From assembly GCF_016808335.1 (NCBI RefSeq), contig NC_053149.1, forward strand, positions 23,225,238-23,289,237: a DNA stretch of 64,000 bases, in the 5' to 3' direction. The position numbers and the translations under genes were made by a program. Under the pieces are notes generated by a model. The model ran no database searches. It was not told where the DNA came from and saw only the letters and a list, made by a program, of their open reading frames with translations. Source of the stretch: Panicum virgatum. Lineage: Eukaryota; Streptophyta; Magnoliopsida; Poales; Poaceae. This document shows positions 44,920 to 56,660 of the stretch, one piece after another. Position 1 is the first letter of the stretch. Every line of letters starts with the position of its first letter.

Positions 44920-45256
44920 CACCGGAGGGCCGAGTCGAACTTTGTGGTATCTGAACGAAGTCCTTCGGTGCTCATAATGATCACCGTGTCTTGCTGACGC
45001 TGAACGGGATGCGCCCCTGGGCGCACCCGTTGGGTGTAGCCCCTGAGCCCAGAAGGTTTCGAAGAAGGTTTTCGAGGGTCAAAGAAATGATCCCTGACTC
45101 GTCTACCTGGAGACTTGAATATCCGATCAATGTATTCGCCATACTGTGCTTTTGAATCCATCCAACCACATTGAGGCTATCGCATCGATTAGTCTTGACT
45201 TGATAAATCTGACTCTGGGGTCATGATTCATGCCATATGTGTGAGCCCTGAAGCCA
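44920..45256 (-). other. Spacer between LTR and tandem array of H
   Basis: Non-coding; small frames on both strands resemble nothing known. It would be 3' untranslated region of the sense transcript. Confidence 0.5.
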
Positions 45257-45697
45257 TAGTTGCATCACGGGGATGCACCAAGTGGTTATCGTTGCCTAGC
45301 CCCCGAGGCGGGTTACTGGCGGAGTCACGGAGACACGCCGGGTTGTCACGGCGTCCGAGCCCTGAGGCCCTGGCTGGGTCACGAAGACACGCCGGGTCAT
45401 TTGCAGCACCCAACCCCCGAGCAGGGTCACTGGCAGAGTCAGGGAGACGCACCGGGTTGTCATAGCGTCCGGGCCTTGAGGCCCTGGCTGGGTCACGGAG
45501 ACACGCTGGGTCGTTTCCGGCGCCCAGCCCCCGAGCAGGGTCACTGGCGGAGTCACGGAGACACACAGGGTTATCACGGCGTCCGGACCCTAAGGCCCTA
45601 GCTGGGTCACGGAGACACGCCGGGTCGTTTGCGGCGCCCAGCCCCCGAGCAGGGTCACTGGCGGAGTCATGGAGACGCGCCGGGTTCTTTGCAGGAA
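45257..45697. repeat. Tandem array: 114-bp units made of two related half-units
   Basis: GCGTCCG boxes at 45351, 45465 and 45579 give a 114-bp period. Within each unit the TCACGGAGACACGCC-type block occurs twice (for example 45325, 45379, 45439), alternately 54 and 60 bp apart, so the unit is a dimer of a roughly 57-bp monomer. Degenerate partial units occur at both edges. AGCCCCCGAGC, complement of the purine tract, recurs once per dimer. Confidence 0.85.
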
Positions 45698-45897
45698 TAT
45701 TCGAAGCATATTCGCGTCGGAGTTAAAATTCAACCGTTATTCACCACGAGGATCTGTCACGACTGACAGGGGAGCGGGGTTGTCTGGGGCAACAGTAAAA
45801 AAGGAAGTTACTGTTTACCCTGCCTTCTCCGCCGCGGATCGCCGGCCTGACGAAATTCGGCCGTTAATTTCGAATCTGCCCATTGTAGGGCTCTTGA

Positions 45898-45905
45898 TAT
45901 TTAAA
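45898..45905 (+). promoter_or_regulatory. TATA-like box of the H antisense ORF
   Basis: TATTTAAA, followed by a GC-rich leader and the domain-coding exon within about 60 bp. Confidence 0.5.
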
Positions 45906-48669
45906 CGGAGGGGAGGCAGCGCGAGGCAGCCACCCCGTTCCCGAGCACTCCAAGAAAGCGACATCCAGGACCTTGTCGAGCACAGCCTGCTCCTGGAGAA
46001 GCAAGTCTCCGGGTGGCGGTGCTGCTATGGGGAGGAGTTCCCGTCAGAGGACACGGACCAGACAATCGTGTTCAAGTCCTTCTATGAGAAGGGCTTCGTG
46101 CAGACCGCGAGGGCGTTCTTCTGTAGGCTTCTTCACTTCTACGGGCTCGAGGTAACTCATCTCAAGCCCAATTCGATCGCCCAGATCACGATCTTCATTC
46201 TGCTCTGTGAGGGGTATTTGGGGATTGCTCCCCACTTCAATTTGTGGCGGGCTCTGTACCACCTCAGGGGGCACCCGTCCAACGCTCGTCCGATTGTTGT
46301 GGGCGGGGCCGCCTTCTCACTGCACCAGGGGAGTTTCTACCCTGACTTCGAGCTCCGCGACACCAACAAGGGGTGGGCGCGGGAATGGTTCGTGGTGGCG
46401 AACCCGGCGTCCTGCCTCCCGGCATGCACCGGCCGCGCACCGGAGTACAAGGCGTGCTGGGAAGAATCGCCGGCCGCGGAGGAGATGGCGCAGGTGGAGC
46501 CCCTCCTCAACGAGATCGGCAACTTGTCAGCGCGGGGCCTGACGGGGGCCGCGGTGGCCATCTCCTTCTGCAGGCGGCTCACGCAGCCGATACAGGAGAG
46601 GGTCCAGCCGGCCTTCGAGTACTGGTGTCACCGAGACCCCACCTGGGGGAACGAACGCAAGGTTCCCCAGGAAGAGATTGCGAACCGGGTTACCCGCATC
46701 ATGGCAAGGCAGATCCGGGACAAGGGCTCCCCCAAAGCCCACTGCCTGAAGCGGCCGACCGACGCCGTAAGTGTTCTTGAATCTTGCCGAGTTGTTTTCA
46801 TTCATTCCGAGTTGTTTCCTCTATTTTTGCTCTGTTATTCTGAGTGCACCCGTTGGGATGTATAACAACTCGGCGCTTTTGCAGGCCAAGGTCTTGGAGT
46901 ACTGGTCCCCCGCTTCGCTGCCTAAGGGGGACCCTGGGAAGGATGCCACTGCCCCCGTCGAGCTGCAGCAGCCGGCTAAGGAGGAGGCCGAGTTCTCCTC
47001 CGACTCCTCCGTAGGGAGCGAGCCGGAGGTGGAGATCACCGGAGCCTCAGGGTCGCCAACGTCTGGCACCCTGAGGAGGAAGACGCACTGCGCTGTCAGG
47101 AAGATCCAGCTATCGAAAGCTGGGTCGGCGGCGGCGCAACAAGCCATGAAGAGCTCAACCCGCAGGAGGACGAGCAAGGTCCGGGGGGCATCAGCACCCC
47201 CAGCCACCACTGAGGTGGGGTCGGTGCTGACCGGCCGCAAAGTCGGGGAAGATGCAGCCCAGTCACTGGACCAGCTATGCAGGGAGATGGCGTCCCCACG
47301 CACTGGCTCTGGGACACCGCCAACCGCGCCACTAAGGCTGAAGTTCCCGCTGCGTCGCAGCGGCGGGTGAGTTACTCCATCATGACACCGTTCAGTCTTG
47401 GATTTTGCTTTCTGGAGTCCTTTCTTAATGCCTTCATTGTTGTTGCAGGAGGGTGACGCTCAGCGGCGCCAAGAGGAAGGCGGAGGAGTCGTCCAATGAG
47501 GGCGGTTCCAGTGATGCCCCGAAGCTGACCTAACCACGAGCGAGCCCGGCGAGGAGCGGAGCCCGCCACGAGGAGGGGGAGAAGAAGGGGGAGGAGGAGG
47601 CCAGCAACAGGGTCTCACCCCCTCCCCCGCGACGTGGAGATGCAGGATCCGCCCCGCGACGAAGGGGCGGTGAATGCTCAAGTCGGGGCCCTCGATGTCC
47701 CGGCCATCAAGGCGGTCAGGACTGTCGAGGTCCCGGCCATCGAGGCGGAGAAGGCCCAAGCCGAGCCCTTGGAAGGGATCAGGCCCTCGCTAGCGAGGGG
47801 GAAGCCCAAGGAGAATGAGTCACTTGGCAGCCACATGGTCGAGTGCGCCAAGCTGACCCATGAATGGGTCGAGGTAAGTCCCCTACCTTTCTTGTTTTGA
47901 AGCCAACTTGTTCTTGGAGTTGTTGCCACGTAACGCATGTGCCTTTGCCAGGCTCTTGTAGATATGTCCGAGCAGGCCGCCCAGGAGCTGGCCAGGGGAA
48001 GCGCCGCCCTTGGCCGGGTGGCGGAGCTCGAGGCCAAGGTGGCCGAGCTGGAGGTGAGGAGCCGCCGTCTGGAGGCCGACAAGGTCAAGGCCGAGGATGC
48101 TCTGCGCAAGGAGAAGCGCGGTATGTAGTCGGGGTCGCGTCTTCCGAATTCTTTGTGCGCTATTTGGTCTCTGACTTGCTTTTGTTTAGAGCTGGAGGCC
48201 TGCACCAAGGCCAACGAGGAGCTACAGAAGCTCCGGGAGGCGGCCGAAGCGCGGGAGGCTAGCACTGAGGAGAAGCTTCGCCTGGAGCGGGAGGCTCGGA
48301 AAGTTATGACCCGGAGATCATACGCCGTGTTCTTGTTGTCGTGTTCGTCAGCTTGGGCTGACCCAGCTGGGTGCTTTTTGCAGAAGCGGGGGAGGAAGTG
48401 GCGCAGGGCCGGGCGACGCTGGATCGCCTAAGTAGGCCCTGGAGGCACTGCTCGGGGCTTTTGAGCCCGAGGGCGTGGCTACTGCCGAGAGCCTGGCTGA
48501 GAGGCTAGAGGCGTCCCGCAGCCGACGGGAGGCTTGCATCCGAGGAGCCTCCAAGGATGCTGTGCAGCACACCCTGGGTCTTGTGAAGACCCATCTCCCT
48601 GAGGCGGACCTGGATCCTGTGGGAGACGGTATCCCGGAGGATTGCTCGGACGCTGAGTGGGAAGCCAAC
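45906..48669 (+). pseudogene. Antisense ORF of element H (gypsy-type transposon domain), exons 1-6
   Basis: Exon 1 carries the Transposase_28-like domain: FYEKGFVQTARAFFCRLLHF, HLKPNSIAQITIFI, CEGYLGIAPHFNLWRALYHL. GT..AG introns can be placed at 46767-46884, 47367-47448, 47874-47951, 48121-48189 and 48303-48383; reading continues in phase across introns 1 to 4. Exons 4-5 are coiled-coil (AELEAKVAELEVRSRRLEAD). Exon 6 ends VQHTLGLVKTHLPEADLDP. Lesions: TAA at 47531-47533 with frame changes in exon 3, a frame break in exon 6, and no ATG between the TATA box and the domain. The gene runs opposite to gag-pol, as in other Tat elements. Its role is unknown. Confidence 0.8.
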
Positions 48670-49041
48670 TGTGGCAAAACCACCTGAATTATCCCGGCTC
48701 AAGTGTGCTAGCCATCACCATAAAGGCAACACCGGCTCAAACGCACTTCAAACGGAACAATCATTGGTCTGTCGGGTAACGTCCCGATACAACCACCGGT
48801 TTTGGATTGAACAAGCATACCCCGCACGAAGGCGAGTCCAGAGGTATTACAACCACAAATTTTACATCACAGGCATAGTAGTTATTACAAACTAGTTCAA
48901 AGTACTTATTACAAAACCAAACACAAAAAGAAACAGATATACAAACCATAAGTTTAACTTCAGAGTTCAAAAGACAGCGGAAGATAAAACACGACATCTA
49001 CAACACGTCGCAAAGCATACCAAGCTAGCCCAAGCAAGGTA

Positions 49042-49151
49042 TCACTCATCAGGGCCATTGCCGGTCGAAGACGGATCCCACTCAACAGACCAGCCAGCAG
49101 ACAAAGAGCAGGGCCAGGTCAAACTAGCGATCTGGTCCTCGGAACTTATAC
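49042..49151 (-). other. Exon-like segment 2 in the second LTR family
   Basis: Acceptor CCTTTTTCAG, then 110 nt that, in phase with segment 1, read ISSEDQIASLTWPCSLSAGW and end EWDPSSTGNGPDE-stop. The implied intron (49152-50236) is 1,085 bp, close to the 1,042 bp in element A's LTR. Confidence 0.42.
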
Positions 49152-50236
49152 CTGAAAAAGGGTTCAACAGCAAGGCTGAGTATTCTAATACTCAGCAAGA
49201 CTTAACTGTCAACGGGTACATTTAACCCACCTTAACTAGACATGAAAGGGTTTTGGCTTGAGGGGTTTATTTTGCCAAAAAGCATCTAAAAATGAGTCCT
49301 TACTTTCATCATTTTAGCTCAAGTTTAAAGTAGCAAGTATTAACTAAGTTTGTAGGAATATCTAGAACAAACATGGTATATCAAATTAATCATCCAAGAA
49401 TAGCATCATCGTTACATCCTTATTCCAATTCCTTACTACAATGTGACAAAGAGATCAAGGCTCTCATATCCGCGAGTCACGGCGAATCGATCCGATTTTA
49501 AACCTTGCAAGGTGGACCTAACACACACGACCCGTATAGGTTCCGTCGAACTATACAAGTCAACCGTTTCCAATATGCACACTAAGTAGCTGAACTGCCC
49601 TGCAACTCGGGACCGCTAGCCCCACCGTTACCTACAAAGGGTCAGCCATGAGTTTACCCACTAGCACCACTGAGACAACAGTATCAAGTCCACACTACCA
49701 GTGTGCATATGGTACTGAGCTTACCGGTTTCGACTACCTCCTACTTCCAGCATGTGGTTAGTACTGTTCAATCCTCGATCAACACTACCACAACAGATCG
49801 GTCCTCAACCGACACAGGCGGAGACTTACTTTCCATCCAATTCATATCCTTAACCAAACTCATCTCCGCCCGGTCGCCATTTCCTTTCCACATTATTTGT
49901 CCTCAACAACTTTTCCATAAACCAAAAGATCCTAACTCTCGCGAGTGACAGGAAATCACTCGACTTTTACCAATCCTATAAGCATAGCAAGTAATCGAAC
50001 TCAAGTCTAGTATTCAGTACAAAGGTTCCTAGGATCATGCATCTAGGGTTTCAATTCAACTCCTAAGAACTGTAAATGCACAAGTAAATAATAAATAAAG
50101 TGCATAATTTGAAAACTGGGTTATGTCCGGGGCTTGACTTCTCGGTAGTCGCTAACTATTTCAGCCCTGGGCTCTTTCGAACTTTGGTTCGGGGCTTCAG
50201 TTAGTTCAGTAACATTCACCTGGGCCTCTTGATCAC

Positions 50237-50290
50237 CTCCTTCAGACTCCGGGATCAACTCGTACGTCCCGTCCGTCAAGGCAATCGTAT
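50237..50290 (-). other. Exon-like segment 1 in the second LTR family
   Basis: Acceptor CCATATAG, then 54 nt (2 nt, 17 codons, 1 nt) reading TIALTDGTYELIPESEG, followed by donor GAG/GTGATC. Both ends are phase 1, as in 7393-7482. Confidence 0.42.
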
Positions 50291-52548
50291 CTATATGGAA
50301 TGCAAGAGACGGAATTATAAACACACACATATCACGATAAAGTTGTAGTCTAACAAATGGCAAACAATCATAACACATGGGCAATCGTTTATAGAGTAGT
50401 TAACTAACAAATCTAACTACACAAGGCATCATGATCAACAGCACAAAAGAAGTTTACTAACTTCATAAACAAGTGGGGGGTGGTTTCCTATAGCAAACAA
50501 AACATGGTTTGCTAACAAATAAACAACTCAGTACACAAAAAGAAACAAATATAGAAAAAATTATACCAAACAGATTATGAACATAATAAGCTATCCTGTA
50601 AATTTCATGCCAAAATATGTAGCCATTTATTCAGAACAATTCATTAATTCAGAAAACACCTAGAACAAGATTGAATTATACAGGTCAAAATAGAGCAAAA
50701 CAGAAGCTAACAATTTAACAGAATGTCTACACAGAGATGTGTTAGCTACTGTGAATTTTTTATGATTTTATATACAAAGAATTAATTCTGAGAAAATAAA
50801 CAAAACAGATATCAATCTATCAAGATTCATTTTTAGCTCCTGTTCTATTCATGAACTGGTGCTAAAACTTCATGGACAAGCTAAGTTACTCAAGGAGAAC
50901 ACTCAGAAATATTTTCATGATTTATCATGAAGAGAAACTATTTACCATAATTAAAGTCTACTAAACAAGCATTATATCAAAGAAATAGCTACTCATGAGA
51001 ACTGACCACGCAATTTTTATAGAAACACTATATTCACATGAGTAATTCACCATAAAAATTTTACTGCAAGACATGGCTTCAAACAATAGTTAAGAAAAAG
51101 ATAAAACATCTAGTATTTATGCACTAGTAACACAAATTAACTTGCACAGCAAAAACTTTCAACAAAAGCCTAACATATTATGATTCTACTGCATAGAGCT
51201 TTACACAAGGATACCAGAACATCAAGATTTGTTATTTTATGAATTTTCTACGAATTTCTACTGAATTTCAAAGTTTACAACAAAACATAACAAAGAGGCC
51301 CTTAGAACACTATTCATCTGAGTCATGGGGTTTGCAGGCAGCCCCCTGGAATTCTTCGAATTCCAACCCGAGGTCCTTGACTGAGGAAGGAACACAGAGA
51401 AGGGTTGGCCAGGCCTTTACCGGTGCCTCGGCTCACCGGCGGCGAGGGCCTGGGTTGGGGGAAACGAAGAAGAGGTCGAGGCGATGCTCTGGATGCTCTT
51501 GGGTCGCGAAATGAGGGCTGGAGGAGGTCGGTCCACTGCGAGCGGCGGCCGTTGGAGCTCGGAGCATGGTGGCGGGGTAGTTCCCGTGGGGGTTGGGCGA
51601 GGAGAAGGAGCTGGGGAGCTGTGCGGGGTGGAGGCACAGCTAATGGAGTGGTCAGCGCGGGCGGAGGAGCTGCGGAGGGGCGGGTCGACGGCGGGGTGAA
51701 CTCGTCGGAGTTCAAGCGGGGCGGCGGCAGTGTTCTGCGGGTTTGGGGTAGAGAGCGAGCGAGAGGGCGAGAGGAATGCGTTGCTGGGTCTCCAGGGGTG
51801 CTGAGGCGCACACAAGTTGGGGTCCTCGGGTGCTGCAGAGAGCCCTCCACGGCGGCGGCGAGGTGGCGGCCGCGGGCGGGTCACTGGGCGCGTGGCGCGG
51901 GAGGGAGAGGGCCAACGCGAGGCAAAGGAGCGGTGCAGAAGGTCGGGAGCAATGCGTGGGCGCCAGCGCAAAGCAGGAGGTGGCCGGGGGCGGCCCACGG
52001 CGGCGGGTGGCGCTGCACAGCGGCGTCGGCGAGAGGAGCAGAGGAGTTGGCCTGAGGTGGAAGAAAATGGACTGTTTTGTAATTTCCAAAAATTCCAGGG
52101 ACCAGACTATAAAACACTGATAACTTTTAAACTAAAGCTCAAATCAAAAAGTGCCCAACATGAAAGTTGTTCCATTTTTCAAGATCTACAACTTTGATGT
52201 TGTGCAAAAATTTATTTGATCAAAGATTGAAGAGTTATTTTGAAAAACATAGAAGGAACATTGAATTCTAAGGAATTTTGTCTTTTTCAATGTAAATTCA
52301 ACTCAAATGTAGATCAAAATGTAAGATTTTCTGCCATGTAATGATTACACTATATTTTACAAATAAACCCTCCACAAAAGCAACAATTACACATTCAATT
52401 CAAATTAAACTATAGAAAGACCCTTGCATAAAATCAATATTAAACATATAGCCTTTTATAATTATAGAAAGGTCCTTTTTCAAGCAAAACAAGCACATGA
52501 TGTATAAAAGGTATGCAACACTAATGTACAGACACCTAGGGTATCACA

Positions 52549-52601
52549 GCAACCACGTTGCCGTCCTGGAGATCGCCAAACGCATCGTCGCCGAGTTGTA
52601 G
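52549..52601 (+). pseudogene. Last coding piece of the H antisense ORF
   Basis: After the target-site copy, 16 codons including TAG (52599-52601) complete the frame interrupted at 48669. The short tail resembles the end of the antisense ORF in element G. Confidence 0.75.
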
Positions 52602-52722
52602 GCTGTCGGTCTCCAGGAGTTTGTTTTGTTCCTTTTGCTTTGCATTTCCTATGCTTCTACGGATAGAAGCGACATAGGTGTTCGATATTCCATGGGTTGC
52701 CCACATGTGTACCATCTGGCCT
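52602..52722. other. Convergent spacer between antisense ORF and pol of H
   Basis: 121 bp separate the stop codons of the two convergent genes, so their transcripts would overlap at their 3' ends. Confidence 0.6.
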
Positions 52723-53900
52723 CTATAGGTGGTAGGTTCCAGGAACCACTATCCCACTGACTACAAAGGGGCCTTCCCATGGGGATAGCTTGTGAGCGCC
52801 GGTGGTCGACTGGATTCGTCGTAGAACCAAGTCGCCGAAGTTGAAGTCGCGCTCATGAATGTTGCGATCATGATAGCACCGGAGCTGCTGCTCATATCTC
52901 GCATGCTGGACGGAGGCCGTCAGGTGGTGCTCCTCTGCCGAGTCGATGTCCGTGCATCGAGCCGCCTTAGCCTCGTTCTCTTCGTAGTTCTGGGTGCGCG
53001 GAGCACCAAAAGCTATGTCCGATGGCAAGACTACTTCAGAACCATACACCATGAAGAATGGTGAATAGCTGATGGCCTGGTTTCTTTATGTGCAAAGTCC
53101 CCAAACTACTCTAGGTAGTTCTTGGAGCCACTTTGCACCATACTTTTCGATCGGGTCGAAAATTCTGGCTTTGAGCCCCTGGAGGATCAAGCCATTGGCC
53201 CTTTCAACTTGGCCATTGCACCTGGGGTGCGCCATGGAGGCATAGTAGACATCAATATAGCTTTCCTAGCTGTAGTCCCAGAACTCGAAGCCCGTGAATG
53301 AAGTACCCAAATCAGTGATGACCCGGTTAGGCACCCGGAATCGGTGTGATATTTCCTTGATGAACTCGGCTGCCTTAGCTGCTGTAGTGTCTATCACCGG
53401 CTTGACTTCGATCCATTTTGTAAACTTGTCAATAGCCACAAATATATGACTGTATCCACTGGCGGCCGTCTTTAGGGGTCCCACCGAGTCGAGTCCCCAA
53501 CAAGCAAAGGGCCAGGACGGCGGTATGGTCCACAAGGCCTGAGCTGGGACGTGTTGCTGCTTGGAGAAGAACTAGTACCCAGGACATCACCTGACGATGT
53601 TCTTGGCATCGGCCAAAGCCGTGGGCCAGTAGAAGCCTGATCGGAAGGCTTTCCCCACGAGGGTGGAAGCACCCGCATGGTTGCCGCAGATACCCAAGTG
53701 GATATCGCTAAGGAGTTGGACTCCTTCATCCTGTGTGATGCATTTACACAGGGTTCTTGAGGAAGCCGAGTGCCTGAACAGCTCGGTTCCTATGACGACG
53801 TAATTGCTTGATCGGCGAGCAAGCTTCTCGTGTTCCTTTCCCTTTGGATATCTTTTATTGTTTTTGATGAAGTCAATGATTGGGGAGCGCCAGTCGGTAT
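52723..53900 (-). pseudogene. pol: Integrase of element H
   Basis: Minus-strand order: finger with HLGICGNHAGASTLVGKAF, then SWPFACWGLDSVGPL-type core (PPSWPFACWGLDSVGPL), ITDLGTSFTGFEF and CNGQVERANGLIL for the DDE residues, then MVYGSEVVLPSDIAFG and the C-terminal FNFGDLVLRRIQ ... LSPWEGPFVV. Stops separate the pieces (near 53587, 53266 and 53053). It would insert the cDNA into the genome. The last codons end near 52723. Confidence 0.88.
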
Positions 53901-54469
53901 CGAGGGTTAGGACCTCCTTTCCTATGGCCGGGACCAAATCAGGCTTTGTGGGAGGCTCCTCTTCCATCTTGACCGTGGGGCTCCTAAGTGCTTGAACAAA
54001 TACGCCAGGTGGAACGATAGACCGCTTGGATCCGAGCTTGGACAAGACATCGGCTGCCACGTTGTCGTCTCTCTGGGGACATGGTGGAACTCCAAACCAT
54101 AGAATTTAGCTTCGAGCTTTCTGATCTCTCTGCAGTAGGCGTCCATCTTCTCCTTGGTACACTCCCAGTCCTTGTTAACTTGCTGTATGACGACTTTGGA
54201 GTCGCTGTACACCAATAATTGCTTGATTCCGAGTGTGACAGCAATCCGGAGACCGTGAATGAGAGCTTCATATTTGGCAGCATTGTTGGTGACTTTGAAA
54301 AGTAGCTGGAGGACGTATTTGAGTTGTTCACCTTTCGGGACATGAAGAGGATTCCAGCGCCGGCTCCATCGCGATTGAGGGCGCCGTCGAAGTACATGAT
54401 CCAGTGCTCGGATCTAGTATTGGGCGGAGGGTCTTGTATCTCGGTCCACTCGGCAACGAAATCAGCCAA
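53901..54469 (-). pseudogene. pol: Archaeal-like RNase H of element H and linker
   Basis: EHWIMYFDGALNRDGAGAGI gives the first aspartate; frames then alternate, with MVYSDSKVVIQQVN holding the DS motif near 54190-54215 and a MDAYCREIRKLEAKF helix. ADVLSKLGSKRS follows near 54030-54055, the usual exit into the integrase linker. The glutamate-bearing middle is out of frame. Confidence 0.82.
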
Positions 54470-54475
54470 CGCCTG

Positions 54476-54883
54476 TTACTTGATGGTAGAGCGCGGCATG
54501 AATTCAATCATGAAGGCACCGAGTTCAACTGACCATTTGATGACTTGGCCGTTGGCGTCCTTGTTGTGAAGGATGTCGCCGAGTGGATATGATGAGGCCA
54601 CCTTGATCTTGTGTGCTTGGAAGTAGTGGCGGAGCTTCCTTGAAGTGATGAGGATGGCGTACAGTAGCTTCTGCACTTGGGGGTAGTGTGCCTTGGATTT
54701 GCCGAGTACTTCACTGATGAAGTAAACAGGTTGTTGCACCTTGTAGGTGTGACCCGGTTCATCGAGTTCAACAACCAGGATGGTACTCACTATGCTGGTA
54801 GTGGCGGCGATGTACAGGAGGAGGACTTCTCCATCTTCAGGTGCCGTCAGGACAGGTGGCGAGGTGAGGAAGTTCTTGAGCTC
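54476..54883 (-). pseudogene. pol: RNase H domain of element H
   Basis: QPVYFISEVLGKSKAHYPQV, LLYAILITSRKLRHYFQAH and SYPLGDILHNKDANG, ending near 54476. These are the typical Retand RNase H boxes in order. Confidence 0.85.
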
Positions 54884-55756
54884 CTAGAATGCTTTGGAAG
54901 CATTGTCGTTCCATTCGAATTTGTCGGACTTCCGGAGAAGTTTGAAGAAGGGTAGGCCTCTGTCGCCGAGTTGGCTTATGAACCGGCTCAAGGCGGCCAT
55001 GCACCCTGTAAGATTCATCAGGTCCTTTTTGCTCTTGGGAGGCTTCATGAACCTGATTGCATTGACCTTGGTGGGGATGGCTTCGATGCCTCGACTACTG
55101 ATTATGAAACCGAGTAGTTTTCCGGACGGGACACCAAACACACACTTGGTCAGGTTGAGTTTCCATTTGAATTTCCTGAGATTTTCAAATGTCTCGGAGA
55201 GGTCTGTAATGACTTTTGACGATGACGTCATCGACATAGGCCTCGGTGTTGCGCCCGATCTGCACCTAGAGGCATCTCTGAATGGCCTTCTGGTAGGTCG
55301 CGCCGGCATTCTTGAGGCCGAATGTCATTGTGTTGTAGCAGTAGGCCCCGAAGGGGTGATGAAAGATGTCTTCTCTTGATCCGACTCCTTGAGGGCTATA
55401 TAGTGGTATCCTGAGTAGCAGTCGAGAAAAGAGAGGAGAAATGCACCAGGCCGTCGAGTCAACGACCTGGTCGATGCGTGGTAGTGGAAAGGGTACTTAG
55501 GGCAGTGTTTGTTGAGGTCTGTATAGTCAATACACATTCTCCATTCGCCATTTTTCTTTTTTACAAGGACTGGATTTGCCAACCAATCTGGGTGTGCGAC
55601 TTCTCTGATGAAACCAGCAGCTAGGAGCCGGGTTACTTCTACCCTAATAGCCTCCTTTCTATCCTGCGCGAAGTGACGAAGCTGTTGCTTGACAGGCGTC
55701 GCCTTCTTGTCTAGATCTAAGGAGTGCTCAGACTCCTCCCTTGTGACTCTGGACAT
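54884..55756 (-). pseudogene. pol: Reverse transcriptase of element H
   Basis: RLLAAGFIREVAHPDWLANP, VKKKNGEWRMCIDYTDLNKH and LLSFLDCYSGYHYIALKESD. YVDD is encoded on the minus strand around 55220-55235 (AYVDDVIVK), in a frame different from the flanking pieces. NLRKFKWKLNLTKCVFGVPS and LLGFIISSRGIEA follow. A short out-of-frame stretch between compensating indels replaces the region around the PRID motif near 55450-55500. Confidence 0.9.
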
Positions 55757-56660
55757 GTCAGATGGCTTCCATGCGAAGATGTCCCAATTCTCCCAGAGGA
55801 AAGAGGTGAGCGCGCCTTCTTACGCCGAGTCGAGGCTGACCCCGATCAAGGCGGTCTTGTGCGGTTCATCGTCCCGGAGGACAATGGTCTTGGTCGTGCA
55901 CGACTGGAGTGAGTTGCGACTCAAAAGTCGACTCCTTGGCGGGGATGGTCTGCTGATCCACCAGGAGATTCTTTGCTGCCTGAGCAACAAGAACCAAGTT
56001 CCTGGATCGTTCCAGGGTGTCGGAGAGCTCGATGTTCTTGGCCTTGCACGCAAAAGAGGTCTGCAAGTCTCTGTGGACTGAGAGGACCCCTTTGGAGCTA
56101 GCATCTTCAGGAGAAGGTACGTGTGGTTGGGTATCGCCATGAACTTGGCGAGGGAGGGTCTTCCCAGGATGGCGTTGTAGGAGGTCTCGAACTCGGCAAC
56201 CTCGAAGTTGATGTACTCGGTGCGGTAGTTGTTGCGAGTGCCGAAGGTGACCGGCAGGGTGGCCCGACCGACCGGGGTCAAGCCAGCTCCATGGATGATG
56301 CCGTAGAAGGCCTGGTCAGATGGGACCAGGGACGCCATATCGTAGCCCATGTTCTGGAGCGTGCTGGCGAAGATGATGTCGAGGGCGCTGCCACCATCGA
56401 CGAGTACTTTGGCTAGGCGGACCTGGCTCACCACTAGGCTGACCACCAGGGGGTAGGCACCCGGCCTGGGCAGGTGGACCCAGTGGTCGTGGCGGTCGAA
56501 GGGGATCGGCATCTCCGACCACCGGAGGGGTTCAACTGGGTGTTTGAACACCAGGTTGACTTCTCGGTCATCCAGCTTGAGCTTACGCCTACATGCTGCC
56601 TTGCTAGGGCCACCGTATATGAAGTTGACGGCCCTATCTTCCTCCTGGAAGTTCCCTAGG
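55757..56660 (-). pseudogene. pro: Aspartic protease and linker of element H
   Basis: The active site reads AKVLVDGGSALDIIFA at about 56370-56420 on the minus strand, with DGG in place of DTG, as in other Retand elements. YINFEVAEFETSYNAILGRP gives the ILGRP box. It is fused in frame to the end of gag; downstream towards RT the frame is lost after about 56040. Confidence 0.88.

Larger units (their letters stand above)
48670..52548 (-). mobile_element. Solo LTR of a second long-LTR family (3,879 bp)
   Basis: Minus strand starts TGTGATACCCTAGG and ends GGTTTTGCCACA. Flanks CCAAC (48665-48669) and GCAAC (52549-52553) form a target duplication with one change, and removing the insert rejoins the antisense ORF in frame. 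No PBS, gag or pol. The layout (AT-rich start, GC-rich block at 51330-52060, exon-like segments in the 3' half) parallels the Tekay LTRs, so it is probably another Tekay-like family. Confidence 0.88.

Noticed and set aside
45228..45601. Frames of about 112 codons on both strands
   Set aside because: They simply translate the 114-bp tandem array, whose period is a multiple of three.
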